This document shows, piece after piece, positions 1-7,775 of a stretch of DNA of 64,000 bases (position 1 is the stretch's first letter; each line of letters opens with the position of its first letter). Origin of the DNA: Actinoplanes oblitus (GTDB lineage: Bacteria > Actinomycetota > Actinomycetes > Mycobacteriales > Micromonosporaceae); contig NZ_CP126980.1 in the NCBI RefSeq assembly GCF_030252345.1, forward strand, positions 2,371,501-2,435,500, read 5' to 3'. The notes below the pieces were generated by a model that did no database searches, was not told the origin of the DNA, and saw only the letters and a list, made by a program, of their open reading frames with translations. The position numbers and the translations under genes are program-made.

Positions 1-2037
1 GCCGCCCTGGAGGTGGTCGACAGGGGCGGATCGGTGCTGGTGGCGACCCAGTCGCCGCACGCCGCCGAGGTGCTGGCCGGTCTGCTGGCCCGCTATCCGG
101 GCCCGCCTCCGGTGCTGTTCGGCGACCCGGCGGGCCGCGCCGGCCTGGAGGCCGAGCTGACCGCCGGCGCCGATCGGGGTGTCCCGGCATCGCTGATCCG
201 TTCCGGTCGCGCTCGCGTTCAGGCGGCAGCGCTTTCGGTACGCGCGCAGCGCACCGCCCTGACCCGGGCGCTGGACCTGGAGCAGCGTGCCGCCGCCCTC
301 CCCGGCTACCAGCCCCTGCTGCCCGGGCTCGCCACCGCCGTCCCGGGCGCCTTCGACGACGGCGTGGACCTCGACGAGGTGCGCGCGCTGCTGGCTGCCG
401 AGCCGGGTGACGGCTGGTGGGCCCGGCGCCGGGCGCGAGCCGCTCGGCGCCGGGCGTTCCGCCTGCTGCGAGCGGCTCCCGGCGTACCGGAAGCGCCTGA
501 TCCCGCAGTCGAGCGGACCGTGCGGGAAGCGCTCGCCGCGGCCACCGCGCAGTGGGCCGCCGCCCACCTCGCCGCGACCGGCGGCACCGACCTGGCCGCC
601 GCCTGGTCCGCCCTGCACGACGCCGAGCGGGAGTTGCGCGAGGCGGTCGGCCGGGCGATGCACGACGCGGCGCGGGGCGCGGACCGCTGGGACCGGGATG
701 CCCGGCGGGCGGCCGGCGCCCTGGCCGCCGCCCTGCGCGCCGGGCGCAACCGCCGCCGCGAGCTGCTCGCCCGGATGGCCGCCGCCCCGCTGGTCCGCGC
801 GCTGCCGCTGTGGATCGGCACGGTCGCCGACGTCGAGGACCTGCTGCCGCCCGAGCCCGGCCTGTTCGACCTGGTGGTGATCGACGAGGCGTCGCATGTG
901 GACCAGATCCGGGCGGCGCCGGTGCTGGCCCGCGCCCGCCGCGCGCTGATCGTCGGCGACCCGCGGCAGCTGCGGTTCGTGTCGTTCGTCAGCGACGTCG
1001 ACGTCACCCAGGTGCTGGACCGGCACGGCGCCGACGAACGGCTCGACGTGCGCCGGATGAGCTGCTACGACCTGGCCGCCGGTGCCGCCCCGGTCACCTG
1101 GCTGGCCGAGCATCACCGCAGCGTGCCGCACCTGATCGACTTCCCGGCGCGGCGGTTCTACGGGGGCCGGGTGTCGGTGCTGACCCGCACCCCGCAGGCC
1201 GACGCGACAGACGCCGTCGACGTGCGGCACGTGGCGGCGGCCGCGCTGGTCAAGGGCGTCAACGAGGCCGAGGTGGCGGCCGCGCTGGCGGTGGTCGAGG
1301 AGCTGGCCGCGGCCGGGCACCGGGGGATCGGGGTGATCAGCCCGTTCCGCGCGCAGGCCGAGGCGCTGGAGGCCGCGCTGGTCACAGCGTTCCCGGCGGA
1401 ACGGATCGAGGAGCTGCGGCTGCGCGTCGGCACGGTGCACGCCTTCCAGGGCAGCGAGGCCGACGCGGTGGTGGTCTCGCTGGGCCTGGTCGACGGCGAC
1501 TCGCCGAGCCGGCGGCGGTTCGTCACCGATCCGCGCCTGTTCAACGTGATGGTCACCCGGGCCCGCCGGCGCCTGGTGGTGCTCACCTCGCTGACCGCAC
1601 CGGGTGGCCTGATCGGCGACTACCTGGCCCACGCCGAGGGGCCGCGCGCCGCCGAACCGGGTCCCGAGCCGGCCGGCTGGGCCGCGGAGGTCGCCGCCGA
1701 GCTGGACCGGCTCGAGGTGCCGGTGCGGCCGGGCTACCGGGTCGGGCCGTGGACCATCGACCTGTGCGCCGGCCCGGTCGGCGTGTTCTGCGCGGTGCAC
1801 CCGGACGGGCCGGCCGCGCACCTGGAGCGGCAGGGCGCGTTGCACCGCGCCGGCTGGCGGCTGATCGACGCTTTTCCGAGCCGCTGGCAGGGCGATCCGC
1901 GCCGGGCCGCCCTGGAGATCGCCGGTGTGGTGGCCGGTCGGATCTGGGACATCGGGTTCAGCGAGGCGGCGGGCGGCGGCACGATGTCGGGGAAGGCGCC
2001 GCGAGCCGATCGCGCCCGGCGCACACCAGGTACCTGA
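1..2037 (+). CDS. SF1 (UvrD/Upf1-like) helicase, C-terminal part
   Basis: The reading frame is open to the left edge, so the N-terminus, including Walker A, lies outside the window. Visible superfamily 1 helicase motifs in order are a DEAS Walker B (VVIDEASHVD), GDPRQ motif III (LIVGDPRQLRF), a HHRS motif, an SPFRAQ motif, the motif V stretch GTVHAFQGSEADAVVV and the motif VI stretch NVMVTRARRRLVVL. This matches the AAA_11/AAA_12 type. The last 110 residues (GYRVGPWTIDL... GWRLIDAFPSRW) resemble the degenerate restriction-endonuclease-like (DUF559/Vsr) tail found on some actinobacterial DUF4011-type helicases, but the usual acidic catalytic residues are not obvious. Known: such helicases act on nucleic acid with ATP. 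Inferred: a repair or defence role. The following gene starts 89 bp downstream. Confidence 0.85.
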   Translation, partial: AALEVVDRGGSVLVATQSPHAAEVLAGLLARYPGPPPVLFGDPAGRAGLEAELTAGADRGVPASLIRSGRARVQAAALSVRAQRTALTRALDLEQRAAALPGYQPLLPGLATAVPGAFDDGVDLDEVRALLAAEPGDGWWARRRARAARRRAFRLLRAAPGVPEAPDPAVERTVREALAAATAQWAAAHLAATGGTDLAAAWSALHDAERELREAVGRAMHDAARGADRWDRDARRAAGALAAALRAGRNRRRELLARMAAAPLVRALPLWIGTVADVEDLLPPEPGLFDLVVIDEASHVDQIRAAPVLARARRALIVGDPRQLRFVSFVSDVDVTQVLDRHGADERLDVRRMSCYDLAAGAAPVTWLAEHHRSVPHLIDFPARRFYGGRVSVLTRTPQADATDAVDVRHVAAAALVKGVNEAEVAAALAVVEELAAAGHRGIGVISPFRAQAEALEAALVTAFPAERIEELRLRVGTVHAFQGSEADAVVVSLGLVDGDSPSRRRFVTDPRLFNVMVTRARRRLVVLTSLTAPGGLIGDYLAHAEGPRAAEPGPEPAGWAAEVAAELDRLEVPVRPGYRVGPWTIDLCAGPVGVFCAVHPDGPAAHLERQGALHRAGWRLIDAFPSRWQGDPRRAALEIAGVVAGRIWDIGFSEAAGGGTMSGKAPRADRARRTPGT

Positions 2038-2062
2038 CGCCCGTTCGGGCACACCCTTCATC

Positions 2063-2100
2063 GCGCTCATCGGCGCTCCGCTCGCGCGCTCATCGGCGCT
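2063..2100. repeat. 15-bp direct repeat, two copies
   Basis: GCGCTCATCGGCGCT occurs exactly at 2063-2077 and again at 2086-2100, in the gap between the helicase and the next gene. It sits just before the ribosome binding site region of the next gene. No function is assigned. Confidence 0.6.
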
Positions 2101-2126
2101 TTGCACATCTGTCCGGGGAGGACCAG

Positions 2127-2906
2127 ATGGCGAACATCTTCACGCAGAACACCAGTTCGTTGTCCAGCTTCATCCGTAGCGAGGTCGAGTTCGGCGGCCC
2201 GGTCGCGAACGGCGCCCGCGGCACCGCGGTGCGCCGCGTCCAGGAATGGCTCACGCTGCACGACCACGGCGTGGTGGTGGACGGGATCTTCGGCCCGGCG
2301 ACCGGCCGGGCGGTCGCCGCGTTCCAGTCCGACCAGGGCCTGGCCGCCACCAGCACCGTCGACCAGCAGACCTTCGACAAGCTGGTGGCACCCATGGTCG
2401 GCGTGCTCAAGCAGCGGGTCACCCGGTCCGTACCGCTCGCCGAGGCCGTCGTCGAGTACGCCAGGGCCCACCTCGAACCGCACCCGCGCGAGGTCGGCGG
2501 CCCGAACAGCGGCCCGTGGGTGCGTCTCTACATGAGCGGCCGGGAGGGCGAGGCGTTCGCCTGGTGCGCCGGGTTCGTCACCTTCCTGCTCGACCAGGCC
2601 GCGCAGTCGCTGGGTGCCGGCAAGCCGATCACCGGCTCGGTGTCCTGCGACACCCTCGCGGCGCAGGCCTCCCAGGCCGGGGTGTTCCTGGCCGGCGGCG
2701 AGGCGGCCGGCAAGCTCACCCCGGGCAGCATCTTCCTGGTCCGCCGGGTGCCGGGCGACTGGACGCACACCGGCGTCGTCACCGAGGTGCACGACAACAC
2801 CATCGACACGATCGAGGGCAACACCAACGACGCCGGTCAGCGGGAGGGCTACGAGGTCTGCGCCCGGACCCGGTCGTACGACGACAAAGACTTCATTCTG
2901 ATCTGA
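2127..2906 (+). CDS. Peptidoglycan-binding + CHAP-like peptidase, no signal peptide
   Basis: 259 aa. The ATG is preceded by GGGGAGGACC. Residues about 32-95 form a PG_binding_1 domain (GTAVRRVQEWL... DGIFGPATGRAVAAFQ). Residues about 115-255 look like a CHAP/NlpC-type cysteine amidase or peptidase with Cys147 (FAWCAGFV), His214 (WTHTGVV) and Glu230 (TIEGNTND) in the usual order, so the active site looks intact. Such enzymes cut peptide or amide bonds in peptidoglycan. There is no N-terminal hydrophobic or twin-arginine segment, so export would need lysis, a dedicated secretion route or a structure that carries it. It is followed after 12 bp by the 489-aa gene and appears to be the first gene of a four-gene unit. 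Function by family is likely; the target wall is unknown. Confidence 0.8.
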   Translation: MANIFTQNTSSLSSFIRSEVEFGGPVANGARGTAVRRVQEWLTLHDHGVVVDGIFGPATGRAVAAFQSDQGLAATSTVDQQTFDKLVAPMVGVLKQRVTRSVPLAEAVVEYARAHLEPHPREVGGPNSGPWVRLYMSGREGEAFAWCAGFVTFLLDQAAQSLGAGKPITGSVSCDTLAAQASQAGVFLAGGEAAGKLTPGSIFLVRRVPGDWTHTGVVTEVHDNTIDTIEGNTNDAGQREGYEVCARTRSYDDKDFILI

Positions 2907-2918
2907 GGGAGGCACACC

Positions 2919-4388
2919 ATGCCGGACGTCTTCAAGATTCTGCGAGACCTGGAGATGAAGGCGGTCGGGGTCGACCCGCAGACGCAGGCGATGCAGGAGG
3001 GCTACTTCGTGGCGTTCCGCAACGTCGGTCTGCCGATCCGGACCGAGGACTACGAGAAGCCGTTCAGCCCGGTCGGCGTGAACCTGAACAAGCCGGTCGC
3101 GGAGAAGCCGCCGGCCAGCCCGGAGAACGCCGACACGACCGCCAGCGAGCAGGCCGACACCGACGCCGAGTTGCAGGGCATCAGCCGGGCGCAGCGCAAC
3201 TACATCAACACCTTCCTGCTCACCGACAAGAAGCTGCGGATGAGCAACACCTACCAGGTGATGCCGGGTTCCAGCCGGCTCTCCGACACCTGGTGGGCGA
3301 TCATGACGGGCGCCAACGGGATCCCTCCGAAGACCGACATCAAGCCGGAGCTCAAGGCCGCGTACGACAAGGCCCGCGCGTTCCTGATGGACGCCGACGA
3401 CAACCCGACGGCGAAGTACCAGAAGTACATGGACTACCGGGACAAGTACCGGACCGCGGTGAAGGCGTACAACCGGGCGTACAGCGCCGCGCTGACCGAC
3501 CCGAAGAAGCTGGCCCGGTTCCCGAACGAGGGCAAGATCTTCCAGGACGACGTGGACTCGGCCTTCGACGAGTGGCAGGGCTTCGGGGCCAAGAGCGAGG
3601 TCGAACGGGCCCTCGCCACGCTGGCCGCGCAGGGCACCGACCCGGCGATCGCGCTGATCGCCCGGTGCAAGCGCCGGTGGGAGAACAGCCTGCTCAACTT
3701 CCCGAACATCGGCAACATCCCGTGGACGATCATGAGCCCGGAGTCCTGGTACGACGCCACCGACGACTCCGGCTGGTACGACTACAGCAGCACCGACTTC
3801 CACACCGAGAGCCACTTCAAGTCGTCGAGCACCTCGATCAAGGCGTCCGGTGGCCTGAACCTGGGCCTGTGGAGCGTGGGTGGCCACTTCGGCAGCGACA
3901 AGAGCCAGAGCTCGCTCAACGTGCAGACCGACAACCTGGACATCCGGTTCAAGTACTCGGTGGTCGACGTGAACCGGGTCGGCATCGACACGTCGCTGCT
4001 GTTCCTGAAGAACTGGTTCCTGTTCGGCGACTACCCGAAGAACGCCATCTCCAAGGGCACCATGGCCCAGGAGCTGCCCCAGGCCGGGCAGGAGGTGTTC
4101 CTGCCGTCGATAGTGACCAGCCTGATCGTGGTCAAGGACTTCGAGATCGGCTGGAAGAACTGGAAGCAGGACTGGGCCAACCAGTCGTCGGCCATCTCGG
4201 CGGGCGCGTCGGTCGGCTACGCCTGCTTCGCCGTCGGCGGCTCGTACGAGCACCGCAGCCAGCAGCACGACTTCGAGGCCGACGACACCGGCGAGCGGCT
4301 GAAGAGCCCCGGCATCCAGGTCGTTGGGTACGTCTCGGAGATCCTGCCGGCCGCGCCGGCGCACGACTCCTCGGAGTTCATGCAGTAA
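2919..4388 (+). CDS. Uncharacterised 489-aa protein sharing a domain with the next gene
   Basis: Starts at ATG with a GGGAGGC ribosome site. There is no signal peptide, membrane segment or recognised Pfam-type motif. The N-terminal half is charged and helical (residues about 85-260, many Lys/Asp/Tyr). The C-terminal half is rich in aromatics and beta-type sequence. A WYD...GW pattern begins at Trp277, followed by a conserved VVDVNR-like strand, ISKG, a FLPSIVTSLIVVKDFEI stretch, and GIQVVGYVSEILP at the end. The neighbouring LysM protein has the same elements in the same order (see its entry), so I infer a shared domain. The type recalls a widespread family of uncharacterised bacterial proteins whose members carry RPW and LP...AR motifs, but no function is known to me. 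It lies 12 bp after the peptidase gene, so it is probably co-transcribed. Confidence 0.75.
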   Translation: MPDVFKILRDLEMKAVGVDPQTQAMQEGYFVAFRNVGLPIRTEDYEKPFSPVGVNLNKPVAEKPPASPENADTTASEQADTDAELQGISRAQRNYINTFLLTDKKLRMSNTYQVMPGSSRLSDTWWAIMTGANGIPPKTDIKPELKAAYDKARAFLMDADDNPTAKYQKYMDYRDKYRTAVKAYNRAYSAALTDPKKLARFPNEGKIFQDDVDSAFDEWQGFGAKSEVERALATLAAQGTDPAIALIARCKRRWENSLLNFPNIGNIPWTIMSPESWYDATDDSGWYDYSSTDFHTESHFKSSSTSIKASGGLNLGLWSVGGHFGSDKSQSSLNVQTDNLDIRFKYSVVDVNRVGIDTSLLFLKNWFLFGDYPKNAISKGTMAQELPQAGQEVFLPSIVTSLIVVKDFEIGWKNWKQDWANQSSAISAGASVGYACFAVGGSYEHRSQQHDFEADDTGERLKSPGIQVVGYVSEILPAAPAHDSSEFMQ

Positions 4389-4395
4389 TCGACTA

Positions 4396-4428
4396 CCGGG
4401 CCGCGGGACGACCTGCCCCGCGGTCCGG
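4396..4428 (+). terminator. GC-rich hairpin between clustered genes
   Basis: CCGGGCCGCGGG (4396-4407) pairs with CCCGCGGTCCGG (4417-4428), 12 bp with one G-U pair and a 9-nt loop, without a T-run. It could be a partial terminator or attenuator between the 489-aa gene and the LysM gene. Confidence 0.45.
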
Positions 4429-4451
4429 TCCCGGCCGGATAGGACATCGTC

Positions 4452-5819
4452 GTGGGCTTGCTAACCCAATCACTGCTCAAACCGGTGCAGGACTGGATCA
4501 GAACCGAGTTCGGTACGCCACCGGGAGCGTCGGTGGTGTTCCGCTTCGACAGGTTCGGGGTCACCCTGACCGACGAGGACTTCATGCTGCCCGGCCGTCC
4601 GGAGCTGGGGTTCTCCCCGGAGATGGCGATCGAGCGCTTCTCCGACCTGGTCAACCGGGTCCCGGTCGGGGTGGACGACGGGGACGAGGACGTCACGTTC
4701 TCCGAGATCGACGTGGACACCTCGTACTTCTTCCGGCTGGTCTCGCCGTCCGAGCCGTGCCTGCCGGCCGGCCTGCCCGGGCCGGCCAAGGAACGCCGGA
4801 TCGGCGCCTTCAGCACGCTCAAGGCGGAGGCGCTGAAGCTCTGGGAGACGCAGGGTCTGGCGTCGGTGACCGGGCAGATCCGCGAGTTCCGGCCGTGCAC
4901 CCCGGCGCCGATCAACTGGTACGACTCGCACAGCAGCACCGGCTGGCAGCCGCGCACGTTCACCGTCGCCGGTTCCGATCAGGCCCCGGCGGCGCAGACC
5001 CTCCAGTGGCGGATGACCCCGGACGACGCGCAGATCGGCAAGGCGGTCCAGCTGCCCGCCGACGAGGTGCGCAAGATGCCGGCGTCCGACGTGTTGCGCC
5101 GGGCGGCCCGCCTGCAACGCGGTGAGCCGGCCGTCGCGCCGCAGATCGCCGCCGCACCGAACGTGCTGATGAAACCGATCCTGAAGCCGCTGCCCAGCGA
5201 CCTGATCAAGGTGCCGGTCGGCGATCGGATCCTGGCCAAACGCCGGCTGCTGGAGACCGCGCCGGTCCGGGCGGCCACCACCAGCTCGCAGACCACCGTC
5301 TCGTTCGACGCCTGCCTGGTCCGGATCGACCGGCCCTGGCTGTTCTGGCCGCTCCTGATGGATGCCACCTGGGACGTCCCGGGCATCGGCAAGGGCGGTG
5401 TCACCCAGCCCGGCGGGCTCGGCGCGCTGACCTGGTTGCCGATCGGGATGCTGGCGATCCGCAACCTGCGGATCGCCGCGAACTGGTCGCCGCAGGACAT
5501 CGAGGCGTCGGCCACCGCCACCAACTTCGGGCCGTTCGCCATCTCCGAGAAGATCACCGACGGCGTGCTGACCGCGTCCGGCCTGCAGATCAGCGGCTGG
5601 CAGTTCCAGCAGCTGCCGGTCCTGCCGCCGAACGACGAGCCGCCGGCCACCCCGGCGCCCACCCCGAAGAAGCAGTACACCGTGGTCAAGGGCGACACCC
5701 TGTGGGGCATCGCCCGGATGATGTACGGCGACGGCAAGAAGTGGAAGAAGATCGCCGACGCCAACCACATCGCCGACGCCAACAAGATCAAGGTCGGGCA
5801 GCGGCTGATCATCCCGTGA
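4452..5819 (+). CDS. LysM-tailed protein, paralogous domain to upstream gene
   Basis: 455 aa from a GTG start behind ATAGGACATC. A LysM domain closes the protein (residues about 410-455: YTVVKGDTLWGIARMMYGD ... GQRLIIP) after a Pro-rich linker (PPATPAPTP). LysM modules bind GlcNAc polymers such as peptidoglycan and also occur at the ends of phage-tail baseplate proteins. The middle has Trp156-Tyr-Asp...GW, VRIDRPWL, IGKGG, LPIGMLAIRNLRI, GPFAIS and GLQISGWQFQQLP. These line up in order with WYD...GW, VVDVNRV, ISKG, LPSIVTSLIVVKDFEI, CFAVGG and GIQVVGYVSEILP in the 489-aa protein. No signal peptide is present. The function is unknown; a wall-associated or injected structure with the upstream peptidase is a guess. 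Confidence 0.75.
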   Translation: MGLLTQSLLKPVQDWIRTEFGTPPGASVVFRFDRFGVTLTDEDFMLPGRPELGFSPEMAIERFSDLVNRVPVGVDDGDEDVTFSEIDVDTSYFFRLVSPSEPCLPAGLPGPAKERRIGAFSTLKAEALKLWETQGLASVTGQIREFRPCTPAPINWYDSHSSTGWQPRTFTVAGSDQAPAAQTLQWRMTPDDAQIGKAVQLPADEVRKMPASDVLRRAARLQRGEPAVAPQIAAAPNVLMKPILKPLPSDLIKVPVGDRILAKRRLLETAPVRAATTSSQTTVSFDACLVRIDRPWLFWPLLMDATWDVPGIGKGGVTQPGGLGALTWLPIGMLAIRNLRIAANWSPQDIEASATATNFGPFAISEKITDGVLTASGLQISGWQFQQLPVLPPNDEPPATPAPTPKKQYTVVKGDTLWGIARMMYGDGKKWKKIADANHIADANKIKVGQRLIIP

Positions 5820-5829
5820 GGGGGCGCAC

Positions 5830-6201
5830 GTGTACGACCTCGACGACCTGATCGACCTGGACCGCCGCCTGACCGGCCTGCTGGGCCGGCCGGACGGCTG
5901 GGACGAGCGCCTGCGGGCGGCGGTCGGCTCCGGGTTCCTGCGCCGCTCGTGGGATGCGGGCACCGCACCGCAGAGCGTCGACGAACTGGTCGACGAGCTG
6001 GCCGCGGCGCCCGGCCACCCGGTCGAGATCACCGCGACGCACGGGTGGCTGCGCAACTCGCTCGGGGTGGTCACCACCACCTGCACCTGGGAGGCCCTCG
6101 GCGAGGACGAGGTGCAGGTGGTCCGGGTGTACCAGAACCGGTCCGGCTCCTGGCTCTGCGAGTACTGGCAGGAGACCCGCGCTCACCGCCCGGCCGAGTG
6201 A
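5830..6201 (+). CDS. Small uncharacterised protein (123 aa)
   Basis: GTG start with GAGGGGG just upstream, 10 bp after the LysM gene, so it is probably the last gene of that unit. The sequence is acidic, with a helical N-terminal half (DLDDLIDLDRRLTGLL) and a beta-rich C-terminal half (VTTTCTWEAL, VQVVRVYQNR, SWLCEYWQE) that could be a small NTF2/SnoaL-like fold, but this is only an impression. No signal peptide. Its 3' end overlaps the converging kinase gene by 19 bp. Confidence 0.6.
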   Translation: MYDLDDLIDLDRRLTGLLGRPDGWDERLRAAVGSGFLRRSWDAGTAPQSVDELVDELAAAPGHPVEITATHGWLRNSLGVVTTTCTWEALGEDEVQVVRVYQNRSGSWLCEYWQETRAHRPAE

Positions 6202-7775
6202 AGCCGCCGGTAGATCGGGGCCAGCCGCCGGTGCAGGCGCGTGTAGACGTCGTAGATCTCGTGGTACGCGGCCTGATCCGGGCCGGGCGTGAAGACGTCG
6301 CCGTCGCGCGCCAGGTCGGAGATGTCCGCGAAGGAGATCATCCCGGCGCCGACCGCCCCGATCCACCCGGCGCCCCGTGCGTTCACCGCGACCGGGTTGG
6401 CGTCCCGCCGGATCTCGATCCCCAGCACGTCGGCGAAGATCTGGCACCACGAGCTGGACCGGGCCGCCCCGCCGGTGATCACCATCGACGTCATCGGCGC
6501 GCCGAGGAACCGGTCCACCGCCTTCGCCATCCACCGGGTGTTCAGCGCGACACCCTCGAACACCGCCCGCAGCAGGTCCGACCGGGTCGTCTCCAGGGAG
6601 ATGTTGAGGAAGCCGGCCCGCAGGTGCGGATCGTCGACGGGCGCCCGCTCGCCGTAGAGCCACGGCATGTAGAGCACCCCGTCCGCCCCGGCCGGCACGC
6701 TGGGAATGATCTTGTCGAAGGCGTCGAAGATGGTGCCCTCGTCCCGGCTGATGTGCCCGGCCGAGAGCAGCGGGTCGTCGTACTCCACGATCTTGTCGCG
6801 TAGCCAGGTCAGGTTCGCGCCGGCGGTGGCCTGCAGCGCGGTCATCAGGTAGCGGTCCGGCAGCGCGCACGGGATCGACGCGATCCCGCTGCCCACGTCG
6901 GTCTTCTTGGCCGGCACGTGCGCCGCGATCCACGACGACGTGCCCAGGTAGAGATGCGGCTCGTTGTCCCGCACCGTGCCGGCCCCGATCGCGGCGGCGG
7001 TGTTGTCGATCGCCCCGGCCACCACCTGGACCGAACGGGGGAGGCCGAGGTGATCGGCGGCGCTGGGGGCGAGCGTGCCGATCACCTCGGTGCATCTGAC
7101 GATCGGCGGGAACTTGTCCCGGTCGATCCCGCTGGCGGCGACCAGCGACGGCGCGTACCTGATGTCCCCGGCCCGGCGGTTGTCGGTGACCCAGGAGGTG
7201 AGGATCGAGTCGACGGTGGCCACGGTGCGGCCGGTGAGCTTCAGGTTGATCCAGTCCAGCACGTTCAGGAACGTCTTGGTCCGCGCGTACACGGCCGGCA
7301 TCTCGTCGCGCACCAGCAGCATGTGCGCTGCCGGATCCTTGCCGGTCACCGACGGCATCCCGCCGGTCAGCCGCAGCCACCGGGCGATCTTCAGGATCGA
7401 GATGCCACCGTACGACGGGAAGCCGCCGAACTGGCGACGCAGGTGGGCGGCGCCGCGCATGTCCAGCCAGCTGATGCACGGGGTGAGCGGCTCCCCGGCG
7501 GCGTCCACCGCGATCGTCCCCTCACCCTGGGTCGACGAGCAGATGGTGGTGACCGCGCGCAGGTGCTCCGGGAACTCCCGGCCCAGGTCGGCGACCACCT
7601 CGGCCAGGGCGGTCCACCAGGCGAGCGGGTCCTGCTCGGCGCCGCCGCCGGGGAGCACCCGCAGCGGCACCGGGCGTTCCGCCCAGCCGGTCACCGTGCC
7701 GTCCGCGGCGACCAGTGCCGCCTTCATCCCGGAGGTGCCCAGGTCGATCGCCAGCACCTGCCGCGCGATCGCCAT
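6183..7775 (-). CDS. FGGY-family carbohydrate kinase (xylulokinase-like)
   Basis: 530 aa. The N-terminus QVLAIDLGTSGMKAALV is the FGGY phosphate-1 motif, and the C-terminal ATPase motif is VITGGAARSSSWCQIFADVLG. Length and layout (two actin-like domains) fit xylulose, ribulose or fuculose kinases, with a slightly long total. It would phosphorylate a sugar or polyol using ATP in the cytoplasm. Its ATG directly follows the TAG of the upstream aldolase-aminotransferase gene (TAGATG), with GAGGGGG as ribosome site inside that gene, so the two are translationally coupled. The context suggests it makes the phosphorylated substrate for the aldolase. Substrate not determinable from sequence. Confidence 0.9.
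   Translation of the reverse strand: MAIARQVLAIDLGTSGMKAALVAADGTVTGWAERPVPLRVLPGGGAEQDPLAWWTALAEVVADLGREFPEHLRAVTTICSSTQGEGTIAVDAAGEPLTPCISWLDMRGAAHLRRQFGGFPSYGGISILKIARWLRLTGGMPSVTGKDPAAHMLLVRDEMPAVYARTKTFLNVLDWINLKLTGRTVATVDSILTSWVTDNRRAGDIRYAPSLVAASGIDRDKFPPIVRCTEVIGTLAPSAADHLGLPRSVQVVAGAIDNTAAAIGAGTVRDNEPHLYLGTSSWIAAHVPAKKTDVGSGIASIPCALPDRYLMTALQATAGANLTWLRDKIVEYDDPLLSAGHISRDEGTIFDAFDKIIPSVPAGADGVLYMPWLYGERAPVDDPHLRAGFLNISLETTRSDLLRAVFEGVALNTRWMAKAVDRFLGAPMTSMVITGGAARSSSWCQIFADVLGIEIRRDANPVAVNARGAGWIGAVGAGMISFADISDLARDGDVFTPGPDQAAYHEIYDVYTRLHRRLAPIYRRLHSAGR

Noticed and set aside
2067..4364. Very long open frame on the minus strand opposite the peptidase and 489-aa genes
   Set aside because: It is the antisense shadow of two convincing plus-strand genes and its translation is Arg/Val/Leu-rich without any motif. 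Similar antisense frames at 8089-11259, 19514-21280 and 21646-23919 were left out for the same reason.
4452..5819. Phage tail baseplate protein as part of a prophage
   Set aside because: LysM is compatible, but there are no capsid, sheath, tube, terminase or integrase genes nearby.
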